Assembly: GCF_947179165.1 (NCBI RefSeq)
Contig: NC_077245.1
Coordinates: 36,387,286 to 36,451,285 of the forward strand
From: Solanum dulcamara
Lineage: Eukaryota; Streptophyta; Magnoliopsida; Solanales; Solanaceae
Reading direction: 5' to 3'
DNA length: 64,000 bases
In this document: positions 22,873-35,531 of the stretch, piece after piece
Layout: each line of letters begins with the position of its first letter
Numbering within the stretch: the stretch's first letter is position 1
Notes under the pieces: generated by a model
Seen by the model: the letters and a program-made list of their open reading frames with translations, nothing else
Databases searched by the model: none
What the model was told of the DNA's origin: nothing
Position numbers and translations under genes: made by a program

Positions 22873-25069
22873 ATATCCACTACTATAAGAACTTTCATCT
22901 ATAAAAGTAAAAGACAGTCACAGCCTGGATGCTTGAAAGGATTAGGGTTTTGGGCCCTAATACTTCTCGAGACTCTCAGACACTGTCTTAGGTAGAACAA
23001 TGCCATTATAGAACTCTGGTTGAGAGGAAAATCCTCAATTTCAGTTCCAACTCCAAAAACTCCTCTAATTCCTCCTTGGGCTCTAACTCTAGCTCACTTA
23101 GCCCGAACATGACCAAAAACACCGGATGTCAACTGAGGATAACCAAACTAAACCAAAACTATCAAAATGAGCAATACAAGACCATAGCAGATACAACTCA
23201 CTTGAAATTCCAAATATTTGTCTTATGCTTCCAAATCCGCTTCTCCAAGCCACCAAGGTAATTTGCTAGTCCATAACTGTCCTAAAAACCCTCAACGCCA
23301 TCCAATAATTTCTTACTAAACACACCACACAAATATTATGAAAGTTATATATTTCAACTGAACATCAAGGGGTGACAACCAAAAAATAGGGAAACCAACC
23401 CGGGGCAAAGCCTGAAATCCCAATCTCAACTTCAAAAACCAGGAACCCAAGAAGAAACTCACCTTTTGGCCGCACTAAGTTCAACCCCAGTGAATTATTT
23501 CTGCCATAAGAACTTCTGAAAATTGGGATTATATGCCCACAAATCACTCTGCCTCCTTAAATCCAAGCCAACCATTCTAGTACAAGGGAAACAAAGCTGG
23601 TAAGAGGCACACAAGCATGGACAATCGATTCATAATAGTTCAAGGGTATCTACTCCCACTGGCAAATACCGTAGTCTACCAATTATGCCAGAAGCAAGCC
23701 TTCCATCTTGAAAAAATTCAAATCCTACATTTCATGAATTACTTTGACCCCATTTTGAAGACGAACTTCTACCCAACTTCCCATACTCCATCTTAGGCCG
23801 TATCTGAAGCCAACCACAAACAATACTACTCCAACTCTAACAAAAAACCTAAGCATGGAGAGCTACCATACCACCGCAAAGAAATAGTAACAACAGTAAC
23901 AAGGAAATATAGAAGATTACACATTTCAAATCCCAACTAGCCAAAATTGGCACCAAAACTCTCAACAATGATAATTTCAAAAGATTGAATAAATTGAGTA
24001 CCACAACACATCCAAGCATAAAATCAAGGTGGAAGGGAAGTGAGGTCCAATTAGGATTACCACCATACCATCGAAGGCTACACAACCTCTCTAACAGATC
24101 CAGCAGTCACACTTCTCCCAATAACCTATAAACCCAAGCACTAAGAATTCTATAAAGAAACTAACCAGTTAGGCAAAAGAGAGCATACCTCAACTCCGCA
24201 ACCTATAGACTAAAAATCCCAATAAGTCATACAGAGGAATTGAAAAGAAAAATCTACCTCACTCCTAAGATGCTACACCTCCATCATATACCTCCACGAT
24301 AGCCAACCTTTCAACTACAAACAAAATGATACAAAGTAAAAAGGACTACTGTATAAGTCAAGAAAACTAGAATGACATAAGTGGATTACCAATCAAAGCA
24401 AGGCTAGCTAAGAAATACGATAAGAAGTGCCATCAAATAACTAACCTAATGGGATAACCCACAACTCAGTCAACCTTCTAATCCAACCAAATCTCTCAGC
24501 ACCACAACTCCCAAAACTAACAAAGCTGGTCTAACAACCTATATAACAAGGAACATCACTAGAACAAAATCATTTGTAAAGGAGATGAAAGGGAAGGCTA
24601 AATAGTCTAGCTACAACTCACAACAATAACACCAAGACAAGTCATGGAGAGTTACTTAACCACAACTCTCTAATATAGGAACTTGACCTAGTCGATCCAC
24701 TACTAAAAAAATCAACTACAGAGCTAAAATACATACACATAAGTCCTGATAAGGTTACTACCATAGTCATGACATACATAACAAGTCAAATTGGCACGAA
24801 TGGGTATGAAAACCCCAAACAACACAAAATGGGCAATATAGAGAAAAAAATAAGGAAATCGAGCAAATACCACATATACCTGGATCCAAGACCTAAGTAT
24901 GACTTGTATAAACATGGAACAGATAATGATAGACATCATTCTGAACAACTGAAGAATCACTAAAACAATTATGAGCACTTACCCTAACTAGAGGCGATAC
25001 AAAACATGATAATGACCTGACTAAGAAAACTGCGCTCGATTCCTATGCTGGGAGAACTCTCTAGACAAA
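22873..25069 (-). other. unassigned, possibly internal DNA of the element ending in LTR S
   Basis: It is bounded by LTR S and by the LTR of copy C. The minus strand just inside S reads a short tail-like segment (NPFKHPGCDC) before the purine-rich tract, which weakly resembles the end of a gypsy pol. Otherwise I find no gag, protease, RT or integrase motif on either strand in 2.2 kb. The plus strand is C/A-rich with almost no long ORF (longest 84 codons, minus, hydrophobic). It could be the non-coding interior of a non-autonomous element. Confidence 0.4.
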
Positions 25070-27177
25070 TGTAAGACCCCAAAAGTCAAAAAGTTAGAAC
25101 AAATTAGAAGTTCTCAAAATTTTGGACTGATCTCAAGTTTACGAGTCACTCTACAAACCATAGAGCATCCTATGACTCGTAAGAGCTAGTCATATAGTGA
25201 TCCTCATAGCTTTCTCAGGACCAACCTCAAAGGAAGGTCCTACAACCTAAGTTTATGACCCGTAATCTTCTAGACAAATCATAGACACAACTCATTGAAG
25301 GACTTTAGAGGCTAAAGTTTTAGAAGTCCCTCTAGGTCAAGTCTACGACTTGACAGGATGATCCGTAGAGTTGTTACGAGTTGTAGGAGTGACTCATGAT
25401 TAAAATTTAGAGTCTTATATATTTGTAAGTTTTGGGACCTGCAAGACAAATCGTCTGATGACTCGCCATTTCCTCTATGATCCATAGGGTAAATCTAAAC
25501 AGTCAGTTTCAAAGTTTTAACGAAGGGCATTTATGTCATTTCCCAAGTTCAGTTCAATGAAACTAGAAATAATTATGGGAAAATTCAAGCCTATATCTAC
25601 TCATTCCTTTGAAATTCCCTCATTCTAAATAATTCTCCCAAAATTCTCTAAGGTAAGGAAATCAATTCTCTCAAGGTTCCTTTTCAAGCTTAAGCTAGGT
25701 TTTTCAGATTTCTTCAAGGTTTCTTCTTCAATCTTCAGTGAATTCAATAAAGGTATTTGAGGATTGATCCATGGGTCCCTTTCACCTATGGAGTCCCAAA
25801 AGTTTCTCAAGTTTTCTTTCAATTTATTATTGATTATGAACCCTAGTTTTGATGAATTGCATTGGGCTGATTTAATTTCATTTTCAATCATTATCAATGA
25901 TTATTCTAAGAATGTATCTACATGAATTGCATGATCTGAAGTTAAATTATGAATACTCATGCATAAATCTATTTTCAAATTATGATTATGAAGTTCAAAT
26001 ATGATTTTCATGAGTTGATGATTTCAATGATTTTCAATAAGAGTTTTATGATTTGAAGTTGAAGATTATGTTTTTAATGATGAAGTTGTGATCAAAGAAA
26101 GTTATTATGCAGTAATAAGTCCAATTCTCACACAATCATGATAAATATGGTGATAAATATAATTCTCACCGAAGTTATGGATTCTTATGAATCACGAAAG
26201 TTAATAAGCTATCATATTTTGTAAAGATGGATTGATAGGTAGTTACTATCTTTCCCTATTATGTTATGATAATGTTTTTATGAGTTTTTATTGGGATATT
26301 GACTAAGCACCGAGAGGGATTCTAGGCAGGATTCATTCCGGTCACTAAGTTATCTACCCAAGGGAATCCTAGTAGCAATCTAAATTCCTAAACTAAGTTG
26401 TCCGCATAGGATTTACTTGATGTCCTAGCTAGTTGAACCATATATAGCATAGTTGTATTGCATTGAGGTGATTACCATGATGGAGTATACCCTCACAGGT
26501 AGCCTCCCCCTTCTTCATGAGGTTTCCATCAGATTCAACGTTATAGCTCGCATATACTTAGATATCGGGTGAAGATCCTATCCCACACAAGTTAAATTTA
26601 AAGTTATGAGTTTTATGATATGCATTGACCATGAGTTTCATATGTTTTCAAATGTTTCTAAGTCTTACTCATGTTCATTATGATTGGTTATTCATCTTAT
26701 GGCATATTGTTCACGTGTATTTACTTGTTCATGCATATCTCACATACTTAGTACCTTCTATGTACTAACTAATATTTTTCCTACACTATCTCATAATTTA
26801 GGGGTGGATGACACTCACGACTATCCTATTAGTGGCTAAGGTTGTTTATATATCAAGAGTTGGTGAGTCCTCAACTTTTCGATGGCAATGACTTTCTTTT
26901 CATGTTTCTACTATTTGACTTCCTTTATATGTTTGGGAGAGAGCTTGTCCTAATCCCCCATCGAAGATTAGAGTAGAGGCATGTTTAGACGTTATGTGAT
27001 GTAGTCCGACTTGATATATATTTAGTTGCTACCCCTTTGTCCTATTCCTTTAAGTTATTACTTCCGCTTATTTCATCATGTTGCTTTACCCTATGAATGC
27101 AATATTCTGAAATGGCTTGGATGGGGTCCCTTTCATCCCCATAGTTATGGCATGGCTTGGACCTAGTTCGAGTCATA
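25070..27177 (+). repeat. 5' LTR of copy C (2.1 kb)
   Basis: It starts TGTAAGACCCCAAAAGTC and ends ..CGAGTCATAA. U3 (25130-25500) is filled with tacgagtc / gactcgta words in both orientations. A CCTATATCTAC segment (about 25590) is conserved in the related LTRs H1 and H2 and is a candidate core promoter. ORFs inside (25625-25897 minus) are LTR shadows. Confidence 0.88.
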
Positions 27178-27184
27178 AAAAATA

Positions 27185-27196
27185 TGGTATCAGAGC
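27185..27196 (+). other. primer-binding site, initiator tRNA-Met (copy C)
   Basis: A perfect TGGTATCAGAGC seven bases after the LTR end. Confidence 0.9.
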
Positions 27197-27393
27197 AGAA
27201 GGTTTAGAAGAGTCCTAGGGAGTCTAACATGCCATGTTAAGTAGAGTCTTGTTCATTGGCGTGAAGTGCGCCACATCCATGAATAAGAGTCTATGAAACA
27301 TCTTAGGAAAGTTTCACTTATTTCATGATCTAGGTCTTGCGGTAAAATAGTTAAGTCTTTCCCACTAATAATTTTCTTTGAATTTTTTAGAAT

Positions 27394-28500
27394 ATGCCTT
27401 CACAAAAATACCCTACTAGAAGAATTATGGTTGAAGAGGATCAACAAGCTCCAAATGATCCTTTGAATGATCAATTCTACAGTGCCGAGTTCCAAGCTCT
27501 CTTTTATGTAGTTGCACAAGTCATAACGTCTCAAGCCAATCGTGAGGTGGTTTCTCCTGTGAACACAAATATGGGTACGACGGTGACAAGACTTCGTGAT
27601 TTCATGAGGATGAATCGTCTAGAGTTTTGGGGTTCTAAAGTTGAAAAGGATCCACAAGATTTTGTTGATAGTATCCACAAGATTTTTGACATCATTAGGG
27701 TTAGCCAGTTGAGAGGGAGGAGTTAGTTGTGTATCAATAGAAGGGTGTTGCAAAGATTGGTTTGATTAATGGATGAGTAAGAGGCCTAGAGAGGCAGATC
27801 CCATAGCTTGGGATGAGTTCAAAAGTGTGTTTCTAGATAGTTTTTTCCTATTGGAGTTGAGGGAGGCAAAATTACAAGAGTTCATCAATCTTTAGCAAGG
27901 TTGCATGAGTGTGAGGGTGTATGCCCCAAGTTTACTCAATTGTCAAAGTATGTTCCATTTATGGTTGCCGACTAAAGATTTTATATGAGAAAGTTTGTGA
28001 CAGTGTCTTGGATATGGTCTCAAAGAAGTATAAGATGACTATGTTAATCCGGGAAATGGATATCTCTATACTTATGACTTATGCGGAGCAAATAGAGAGT
28101 GAGAAGTTAAGGGAGAAGAATAGGCGGTCAAAGAGGCCCAGGGCCGACCGTGGTAATTTTTCTCATGGTGAGTATGGAGGTGGTGGACGTCCTCATTTTT
28201 GCCAGTGGTACTCGGGCCAAGGATATTCAAATGCCACTACTCCAAGGTTTGAAAAAGATAGGGTTCCCAACCCTAAGCCTTTAGGAGGTTCTCCCATTGG
28301 CCAAATTATTCCCACATGCAACAAATGTGGTAAAACCTACAAGGGTTAGTGTTTAGTGGGTTTGAATATTTGCAATTGATGTGGTAAGACGTGTCATTAT
28401 GCTAAATAGTGTAAGGTTAAAGATGGTCATCCTCAAGGACAAGTTTCTCAAGGTGCTCAAGGGAAACCAAAGGGTGGTAAACGTAATAATAGGTTTTATG
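27394..28500 (+). pseudogene. gypsy gag remnant (copy C)
   Basis: The ATG at 27394 opens MPSQKYPTRRIMVEEDQQAP, continuing to DFMRMNRLEFWGSKVEKDPQ, which frameshifts near 27710. Later segments are MVSKKYKMTMLIREMDIS, then AEQIESEKLREKNRRSKRPR and CQWYSGQGYSNATTPRFEKD. The knuckle region has CNKCGKTYKG followed by a stop, and the second knuckle (CN-stop-CGKTCHYAK-stop-C) is interrupted twice. Length and order match copy A. Dead. Confidence 0.85.
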
Positions 28501-29280
28501 CTCTCCATGATAGGCAAAAGGTGGAGGAGACTCCTGATGTTGTTACCGGTGTATTGTTGGTCTTACACTATGATATTTATGCCTTAATGTTGGTGCAAAT
28601 TTATATTCTGTTTCCTCTTATCTTTCAAAGAAATTTGATGTTAGCCCTGAAATGTTGTTAGAGCCTTTTTCCGTTTATACTCCCGTAGGTGAGTCGGTTA
28701 TTGCCAAAAGCATCTACAGAAGTTGTCCGGTTTTGGTCTTTCATAAAGTTACTCTATGTAATCTAATTGAGATTGAGATGACCGATTTTGATGTTATCCT
28801 TGGTATAGATTGGCTATATGTATGTTATTCTTTTATTGATTGTAGAACCCAAGTTGTTAAGTTCCAATTCCCAAATGAGTCAATCCTCAAATGGAAGGGT
28901 AGTAATTCCGTGTTCAAATGTCAATTCATTTCGTGCCTTAAAGCTCGAGAGATGATTTCCAAGGGTTCCATTTACCATCTTGTGAGGGTTAGGGATAAAA
29001 ATTTTGAAGGCCCTACTCTAGAGTTGGTCACCACTGTTAATGAGTTTCTGGATGTGTTTCCCCATGATCTACCTCATGTTCCTCATGATATGCGAGTTGA
29101 CTTTGGTAGAGACCTTCTTTCGGATACCCAACCTATATATATTTCTCCTTATCGAATGGCCCCGATAAAATTAAAGGAGCTAAAAGACCAATTGAAAGAC
29201 TTATTATACAAAGGTTTCATTAGACAAAGTATATCCCCATGGTGTTTTCCCATCTTGATTGTTAGATAGAAGGATGGTTC
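28501..29280 (+). pseudogene. gypsy protease and linker (copy C)
   Basis: After [20 protein letters not shown], the active-site segment is damaged: a frameshift in [10 protein letters not shown] removes the catalytic D. Then [40 protein letters not shown] and [20 protein letters not shown] follow in one frame (28652-29269), ending in [15 protein letters not shown] at the RT border with a stop. The linker is well preserved compared with gag. Confidence 0.85.
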
Positions 29281-30330
29281 ACTACGTTTGTGCATTGACT
29301 ACCGGCAATTGAATAAAGTAACCATCGAGAACAAACACCTAATTTTGAGGATAAATGATTTATTTGATCAATTGCAAGGGGAAAGTTACTTCTCTAATAT
29401 TGATCTTTGTTTCAATTATCACAAATTGATGGTGAGGGAGTGTGACATTCCCAAAATGGTATTTCGGAAAAGGTATGGCCATTATGAGTGTTCCTAGTTA
29501 TGTCGTTTAGTTTTACCAATTCCTCTGCGGCCATCATAGATTTGATGAATAGAGTGTTCAAACAATATTTGGACTTTTTTGTAATTATGTTTATTGATGA
29601 CATTTTGGTTTACTCTAGGAATGAGGAAGAACATTATAATCACCTAAGGACTGTCTTGTAAACCCTAAGAGACAACAAATTATTTTTCAAGTTTGATAAA
29701 TGTGACTTTTGGTTGAGGGAGGTGGATTTTCTTGGTCACATTGTGTCTACTAAAGAGATCATGGTTGATTCTAAGAAGATCGAGGCACTGATGAATTGTC
29801 CGAGACCACTATTCCTTTTGGATATTAGGAGTTTCTTAGGCCTAGCCGGATAATATAGGAGATTTGAGGAAGGATTTTCATCAATCTCATCACCTTTGAC
29901 CAAGTTACGCAAAAGAAAGTGAAGTTTCAATTATCGAAAGCTTGTGAAAAGAGTTTTGAAGAATTGAAAGATCATCTCACCACTTCTCCTATTTTGGACT
30001 CTACCGAAAGGGTCCAATGGATTCGTTGTCTATTGCAATTCTTAAAGGGTTGGTCTTAGTTGTATTTTGATGCAACATGGTAAGGTGATAGCCTATACTT
30101 CTAGGCAACTCAAAGTGCATGAACAGAATTATCAAACCCATGATCTTGAACTAGGGATAGTTCTATTTGCTTTTAAGATTTGGAGACATTATCTTTATGG
30201 TGTCTATGTAGGTGTGTTTACCGAAAATAAGAGTTTCAAATATGTGTTTATGAAAAAAGACTTGATCTTGCAGCAACAGAGATGGCTAGAATTGTTGAAG
30301 GATTATGACATGAGTTTGTTGTAACATTCG
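29281..30330 (+). pseudogene. gypsy RT and RNase H (copy C)
   Basis: RT begins [20 protein letters not shown] and continues to [20 protein letters not shown], where a frameshift occurs (about 29495). It then resumes with [20 protein letters not shown] and an intact catalytic [10 protein letters not shown] at about 29590-29620. A stop follows in HLRTVL*TLRD. RNase H (30067-30324) is open for 85 codons: [58 protein letters not shown], with THD and TEN (usually TD) at active-site positions. Best-kept RT of the family I copies but not functional. Confidence 0.87.
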
Positions 30331-30780
30331 GGTAAAGCTAATGATGTGGTCGATGCACCGAGTATATTGTCCATGAGTAGTATTGCATATGTTGAACAAA
30401 TAAAGAGAGAATTGGTTAAGGATGTTCATATGTTGGCACATTTAGGTGTGCGGCTGGTTGACTCCGATGATGGAGGTGTCCTTGCTCATAATTGTTCAGA
30501 ATTGTCTCTTGCAGTAGATGTTCAGGCTAAAAAAGACCATGATCCGATGTTGGCTAAGATAAAGAAGTTGGTTCTTGATAAACTCTTTGAGGCTTTCTCC
30601 CAAAGGGGGAGATGGTGTGCTTCGTTATCAAGGCCAGTTGTGTGTACCTAATATTGACAGTTTAAGAGATTTTATATTGCATGAGGCTCATAGTTCTCAA
30701 TATTCGATTCATCACATGGGACTCATTCGGAACATACTTTCGGAATATGGAAAAATGAAAAACATTATGTACCGCTCATA
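30331..30780 (+). pseudogene. integrase N-terminus, truncated (copy C)
   Basis: HSGKANDVVDAPSIL closes RNase H. Then a linker (VKDVHMLAHLGVRLVDSDDG...) and the start of the HHCC domain (ILHEAHSSQYSIHHMG) follow before homology is lost at about 30750-30780. The opposing copy D begins here. The core DDE domain is absent. Confidence 0.75.
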
Positions 30781-31920
30781 AGCTAGGTGGCAAGGATAAC
30801 CTATAAGCCACCTCTCCTACGTAACCAAAATCTTAAATAGGCTAATGAACCGAGGGCTAAGCTTGTCTTCTTCCCAAACCACATCAGGCCTTTCATAGGC
30901 GACACTTAAAGCCAAATATAATCACCTTCTATGATTTCTAATGGTCGAACTCTCCTATCTACATAGCTCTTTTTCCTACCCTGGGCTATCAAGAGCCTAC
31001 CCTGAATCACACAAACCTTCTCCTTGGCATCTCTAAGAAAGACCATGTCTAAAGAGTATCTCAGCTGAATCAAACCAACTAATAGGAGATCAACACCTCT
31101 ACCATAAAATACCTCGAATGGGCCCATTTGAACGCTAGAGTGATAACTGCTATCATAGGTGAACTTTGCTAATGGAAAATATTGATCCCACCTAGCATCG
31201 AAACCAATAACACATGCTTGAAGTATATCCTCCAACACCTGAATCATCCACTTGTACTGTCCATCAGTTTATGGGTGAGAGGATGTGCTCATATCAAGCT
31301 TATTACCCAACCCATGTTCTAATACTCTCCATAAGTGCAAAGTTAAAAATTAAACCAGGTCAGAAACAATGGATATAGGCACCCCATGAAGCTAAAAAAA
31401 CTATCTGATGTACATCAGAGCTACCTTCACTATCGAAGACTTCACCTTAACTGGAATTAAATGGGTAGTTGGTCGGTCTGTCATCAACCACCCAAATAAA
31501 GTCATAACCACCAATGATAGTAGGCAAACCCATAACATAATCCATGGTGATCTTTTCCCACTTCTAAGTAGGAATGGGCATCCTCTTAGTCACACCTCCA
31601 GACCACTTGTGCTCACACTAGACTTGTTGATAGGTCAAACACTTAGGGACAAACTCTGTGATGTCCCTATTAATCCCACACCACCGAAAGTGCTGGCTAA
31701 GATCATGATACATCTTCGCCACACCCGGGTGAATGGAATATCGAGAATAATGAGCCTCCTCTAAAATCTTTTTGACAATGTCACCCACCTTGGGTAGACA
31801 AATCCTACCGTAAATCCACAAAAGACCATTTGAATCAAGTCTAGACTCATTGGTTTTACCCCTCAACACCTTGTCTCGGATGAGGCATAACTTCTCATCA
31901 TTAAACTATCGTCCCCGAAT
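30781..31920 (-). pseudogene. gypsy integrase (copy D)
   Basis: HHCC domain: EEAHYSRYSIHPGVAKMYHD ... VPKCLTYQQV, where the last cysteine is Y. Core: KITMDYVMGLPTIIGGYDFI (first D) and HP-stop-TDGQYKWMIQVLEDILQA with the E. It then reads WDQYFPLAKFTYDSSYHSSV and GPFEVFYGRGVDLLL. The C-terminal part (VSPMKGLMWFGKK) is frameshifted and fades at about 30785. In a live element the enzyme inserts cDNA into nuclear DNA; here it has stops at several codons. Confidence 0.85.
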
Positions 31921-33300
31921 CTTCTCAACTAATGATGAGTTTATGAAAGTAATAAAACCTCTACTCTCCTCAGAAACCTGCAATTATAAGAAGCTACTAG
32001 CTAGCCTTTGGACATCCATAGCCATGGGACTCCTTTCAACTTTTATAGCGGGGATACTCCCCATACTAAGAGCCTTTCTACTCAAAGCATCAGCCACTTC
32101 ATTGGTTTTCCCCAGATGATACAAAATAGTCATACCATTGTCCTTCAGTAACTCAAGCCATCTGTACTATCTCAAAAGCAGATCCCTCTAACTAAAGATT
32201 TACTAAACACTCTAGTAATTAGTGAATACCTCACAATGCACATTGTACAAGTAATGGCACCATATCTTCAATACAAACACCACCGTCGCTAACTCCAAAT
32301 CGTGAGTAGGGTAGTTTTTTGCATGAGCCTTCAATTGTCTAGAACATCAAAATTACACCTAAACAAACTCCAAAAGCATCACAATACACGGTCAAGTCCA
32401 CACCTTCCTCAGGTAAGGTCAAAATAAGAGTTGTATCAATAAAGTCTTGATCTTTTGAAAGCTCTCCACATACTCATTAGACTAATGGAAATCTACTACC
32501 TTATGATCCAGTTATGTCAAAAGAGCCATAGTAGCAGAGAATTCCATCATGAAGAATCTATAATAACAAGCCAATACAATAAAACATTGAATCTTGGTAA
32601 GGGAATGAGTCCTAATATAGCCTCTAAGTTCGTCAATCTTGACTGGATCAACCCTAATACCATCCTTGGACACAACGTGTCCTAGAAATTCCACAAAATT
32701 AAGCCAAAAATCACATTTGGAGAACTTTGCATATAACTTTTGCTCTCTCAATTTCTGAAGGTCCGACATCAAATGATAGGCATGGTCCTCCTCTATCTTG
32801 GAATATAACAAGATATCATCAATGAAAATAATCTTAAAAGAAGTCTAGATTCAGATGAAACACCTCGTTCATCAACTTCATGAACATTACTGGGGCGTTA
32901 GTTAGCACAAAAGACATAACCAAGAACTCATAATGGCCATAATAGGTTCAGAAAGTAGTCTTACGAATATTTGATAGCCTAATCCTCAACTAATAGTAAC
33001 CAGACCTCAAATCGATCTTAGTAAATAAAGTTTATCTCTAAAGCTGACCAAACAAATCATCAATATGGGAAAGAGGATACTTTTTCTTGATAGTCACCTT
33101 GTTCAACTGTCTATAATCAATGCAAATCCTCATAATAGACTTATCCTTCTTTTTTATGATAGAATTGGTGCACCACAAGGTGATTCACTAGTATGAATAA
33201 GCCCGTAACTTAACAAGTCTTGCAATTGATCCTTCAACAACTTTAACTCTACCAGAGCTATGTGATATGGAGGAATAAAAATGGGCTTAGTTCCTAGCTC
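31921..33300 (-). pseudogene. gypsy RT and RNase H (copy D)
   Basis: Minus strand: the RT start lies near 33290. The catalytic IIFIDDILLYSKIEEDHAYH at about 32770-32830 is intact, followed by LYAKFSKCDFWLNFVEFLGH, VVSKDGIRVDPVKIDELRGY and a -CYYRFFMMEFSATMALLT segment (32512-32811). RNase H to the left is fragmentary, with stops. Intact FIDD plus preserved FLGH and VDP motifs make this the best-kept family II RT in the window, but the frame is broken around it. Confidence 0.82.
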
Positions 33301-34069
33301 CAAGTCAATAGCAAAGTCAATGTCTATATCCAGAGGAACTCTTGGAAGATCAATAAGGAATGCATTGGCAAACTACTTAATCATATGAATAGAGTCCATA
33401 TGAGGTGACTAAATGGTAGGATCGCGAATAAAAGCCAAATAATATATATAACCTCTATCAATCAATCTCTGAGCACGTATATAGGAGATTCCCTTACTAG
33501 GATAAGAACAACTAGTAACTTTCCACTCGATCCTCGGGATACCAGGTATTACTAAGTTAACAATCCTAGCATATCAGTCAATAATAGCATGAGAAGGAGA
33601 AACCCAATCCATACCCAATATCACATCAAAGTCTACCATCCCCAAACTAATCATGTCTACCTAAATATCATACCCGACAAACTGAACAAGACATTATTGA
33701 TTCACTTGATCAACTACTAAGGGCTTACCCATGGGTGTAGAAATATGAATAGGCACGAGAATGTGATAAAAATTCAAATCAAATCTAGAAGCAAAATAGA
33801 TAGATACATCGGAGAGTGTAGATGCAGGATCAAATAAAATAGATGTAGGTCAATGGCAAATCGGGATGATACATGTGATAACTATATCAGAAGCCTCAGC
33901 CTTGGGTCTCCCCAGAAAAGCATAGCGCTGAGCTCCCCTACCACTACCTATATGTACCGCACCTATACCTCTTTGAAGAACAATAACACCCTACCAGAAG
34001 ATTTACCACCTCTCTCTAGCTTACCTTTACCCTGACCTCTGGGCGGAGGTGTCAAATCTCTCTTTGGAA
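33301..34069 (-). pseudogene. gypsy protease and linker (copy D)
   Basis: The minus strand reads ILFDPASTLSDVSIYFASRF, where the active-site DPGS is DPAS (G to A). Then come HISTPMGKPLVVDQV, MISLGMVDFDVILGMDWVSP and SHAIID, a classic order for plant chromovirus proteases. Several stops (for example after VVDQVNQ and GYDI). The left part (33301-33450) is the linker before RT. Confidence 0.8.
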
Positions 34070-35335
34070 CAATTAATTAAGTAAATTGAGAACCTGGATG
34101 AGTCTGCATTAGGAATTGTCAAATCAAGTGACTCAAATCTCCATAACTATAACATGATCTATGATAGGAGGACAACTGTGAAGAACCCGATGGAATACCG
34201 TAGCCACCTCAGTATGAACTATGGAATCCTCAAGATACTTGTCCACCCTCGACTGTTGGCATGGAAACATGAATAGGCCTCTGATGATGAATTATACCAC
34301 CACCCCAGTGCAAATCTCTAACTCCAAATAAGGTGCTAGAAAATTGACAACTAGAACAAGCCCTCTTGGGGTGCCCAAACACATCTTTGACCATCAACTC
34401 CACCTCCTTGGTTGTACTAACTATGGATTGAAAGGAAGCCCCTTAACAGGATGATCTGAACATATGAGATCGAATAGAGAAATTAAACCCTCGCACATAC
34501 CTGCAAACTCTCTCTACCTTATCTGGAATCAATGCCATGGCATGTTTAGGAAACTAGTTGAATCATTTTTCATACCTAGAAAAGGACATAGCACCCTAGG
34601 ACAAACCCTCAAACCTCAACCTGTTGTTGTCACAAACGCTTCATGGAATGAAATAATCCTTAAAATAACTAGAAAAAACACCCGACTCTACTAAAGGGGA
34701 TCCCATTAGTCCATACCTCATTAATGTCCTGTACCGCTCTCTAGCTGATCCACTCGGGCATCACCAAGCTCACTGCCTCAGCCATCTCATTGCATAACGT
34801 CAAGAACAAATGAGAATCCTTACTCCTACCATTCTAAAACTGAGTGGTTTCATTTTCTGAAACCACTCATAACACGGTTGATCATCTATCGTTAGGAATA
34901 CATCTAGTACAACCTGTGCACCAGCAGCTAGTGGGGGAACCAATGGTGTTTGACCCACCATATCCTCAATAACTAGGACCTAGTGCAGCTCTAGGCTATG
35001 TACCCCGACTCTAGTCTATGAGTCTTGTGGAATGCCTGCAGCATCCTGAGTAAAACTCTCTAGCATACCCAACATCCTCCTTAAAGTCTCCTAAAACAAT
35101 GGTGCCACAAATCCTGAACAAATTTGGTCCTCACCAACCTTAACATATGGATCTAGGAAAGCCTCTCTAGCATACCCTCGGGTGAGTGCCACTCCTTGGG
35201 CATAACCTCTACCTGTGACCTTTGCATTGCCACGGCCTCTTGCTCGAACCCTACCTCTAATTCGATCTAGGGTCTTAACAACTGCCTTGGAGACTGCCTC
35301 CCTCTACTAATAGTTGTAGCTTTGGTCCCTGGCAT
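34070..35335 (-). pseudogene. gypsy gag remnant (copy D)
   Basis: The ATG at 35335 opens MPGTKATTISRGRQSP, an S/R/G-rich start, followed by frequent stops. The zinc knuckle near 34100-34150 reads CYSYGDLSHLI, with its second cysteine changed to Y and the last cysteine lost. I could not follow the central gag in one frame. It is placed between the primer site and protease, as expected. Confidence 0.7.
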
Positions 35336-35517
35336 CTACCAAAACAATATGTGATACTCAACATTAATGATAATAACCACATATGATAAGAAAGAATGAA
35401 TAAAGAGAGTTTCCTAATAGTTTTCATAGCCTCTTGAAGATAAGTATAGACATCTTCGTACCGATCCTCAAGACTCTAGTTAGACTTGGCTTGTACACAT
35501 GAGACCTATGAACCTGG

Positions 35518-35529
35518 GCTCTAATACCA
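35518..35529 (-). other. primer-binding site, tRNA-Met type (copy D)
   Basis: The minus strand reads TGGTATTAGAGC (one mismatch to TGGTATCAGAGC) two bases after the LTR end ..GTCATAACA. Confidence 0.85.
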
Positions 35530-35531
35530 TT

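Larger units (their letters stand above)
25070..30780 (+). mobile_element. Ty3/gypsy family I copy C, 3'-truncated
   Basis: Order: 5' LTR, primer site, gag, protease, RT, RNase H, start of integrase. It then breaks near 30780 against minus-strand copy D. It matches copy A block by block (same gag start, zinc-knuckle order, linker). It keeps the best RT and RNase H of the family I copies, including FIDDIL, but gag and protease carry frameshifts and stops. No 3' LTR. Confidence 0.87.

Noticed and set aside
27185..27196. TGGTATCAGAGC motifs, considered as parts of tRNA genes
   Set aside because: Only the 12-nt complement of the tRNA 3' end is present, next to LTR ends. There are no cloverleaf or A/B boxes, so these are primer-binding sites.
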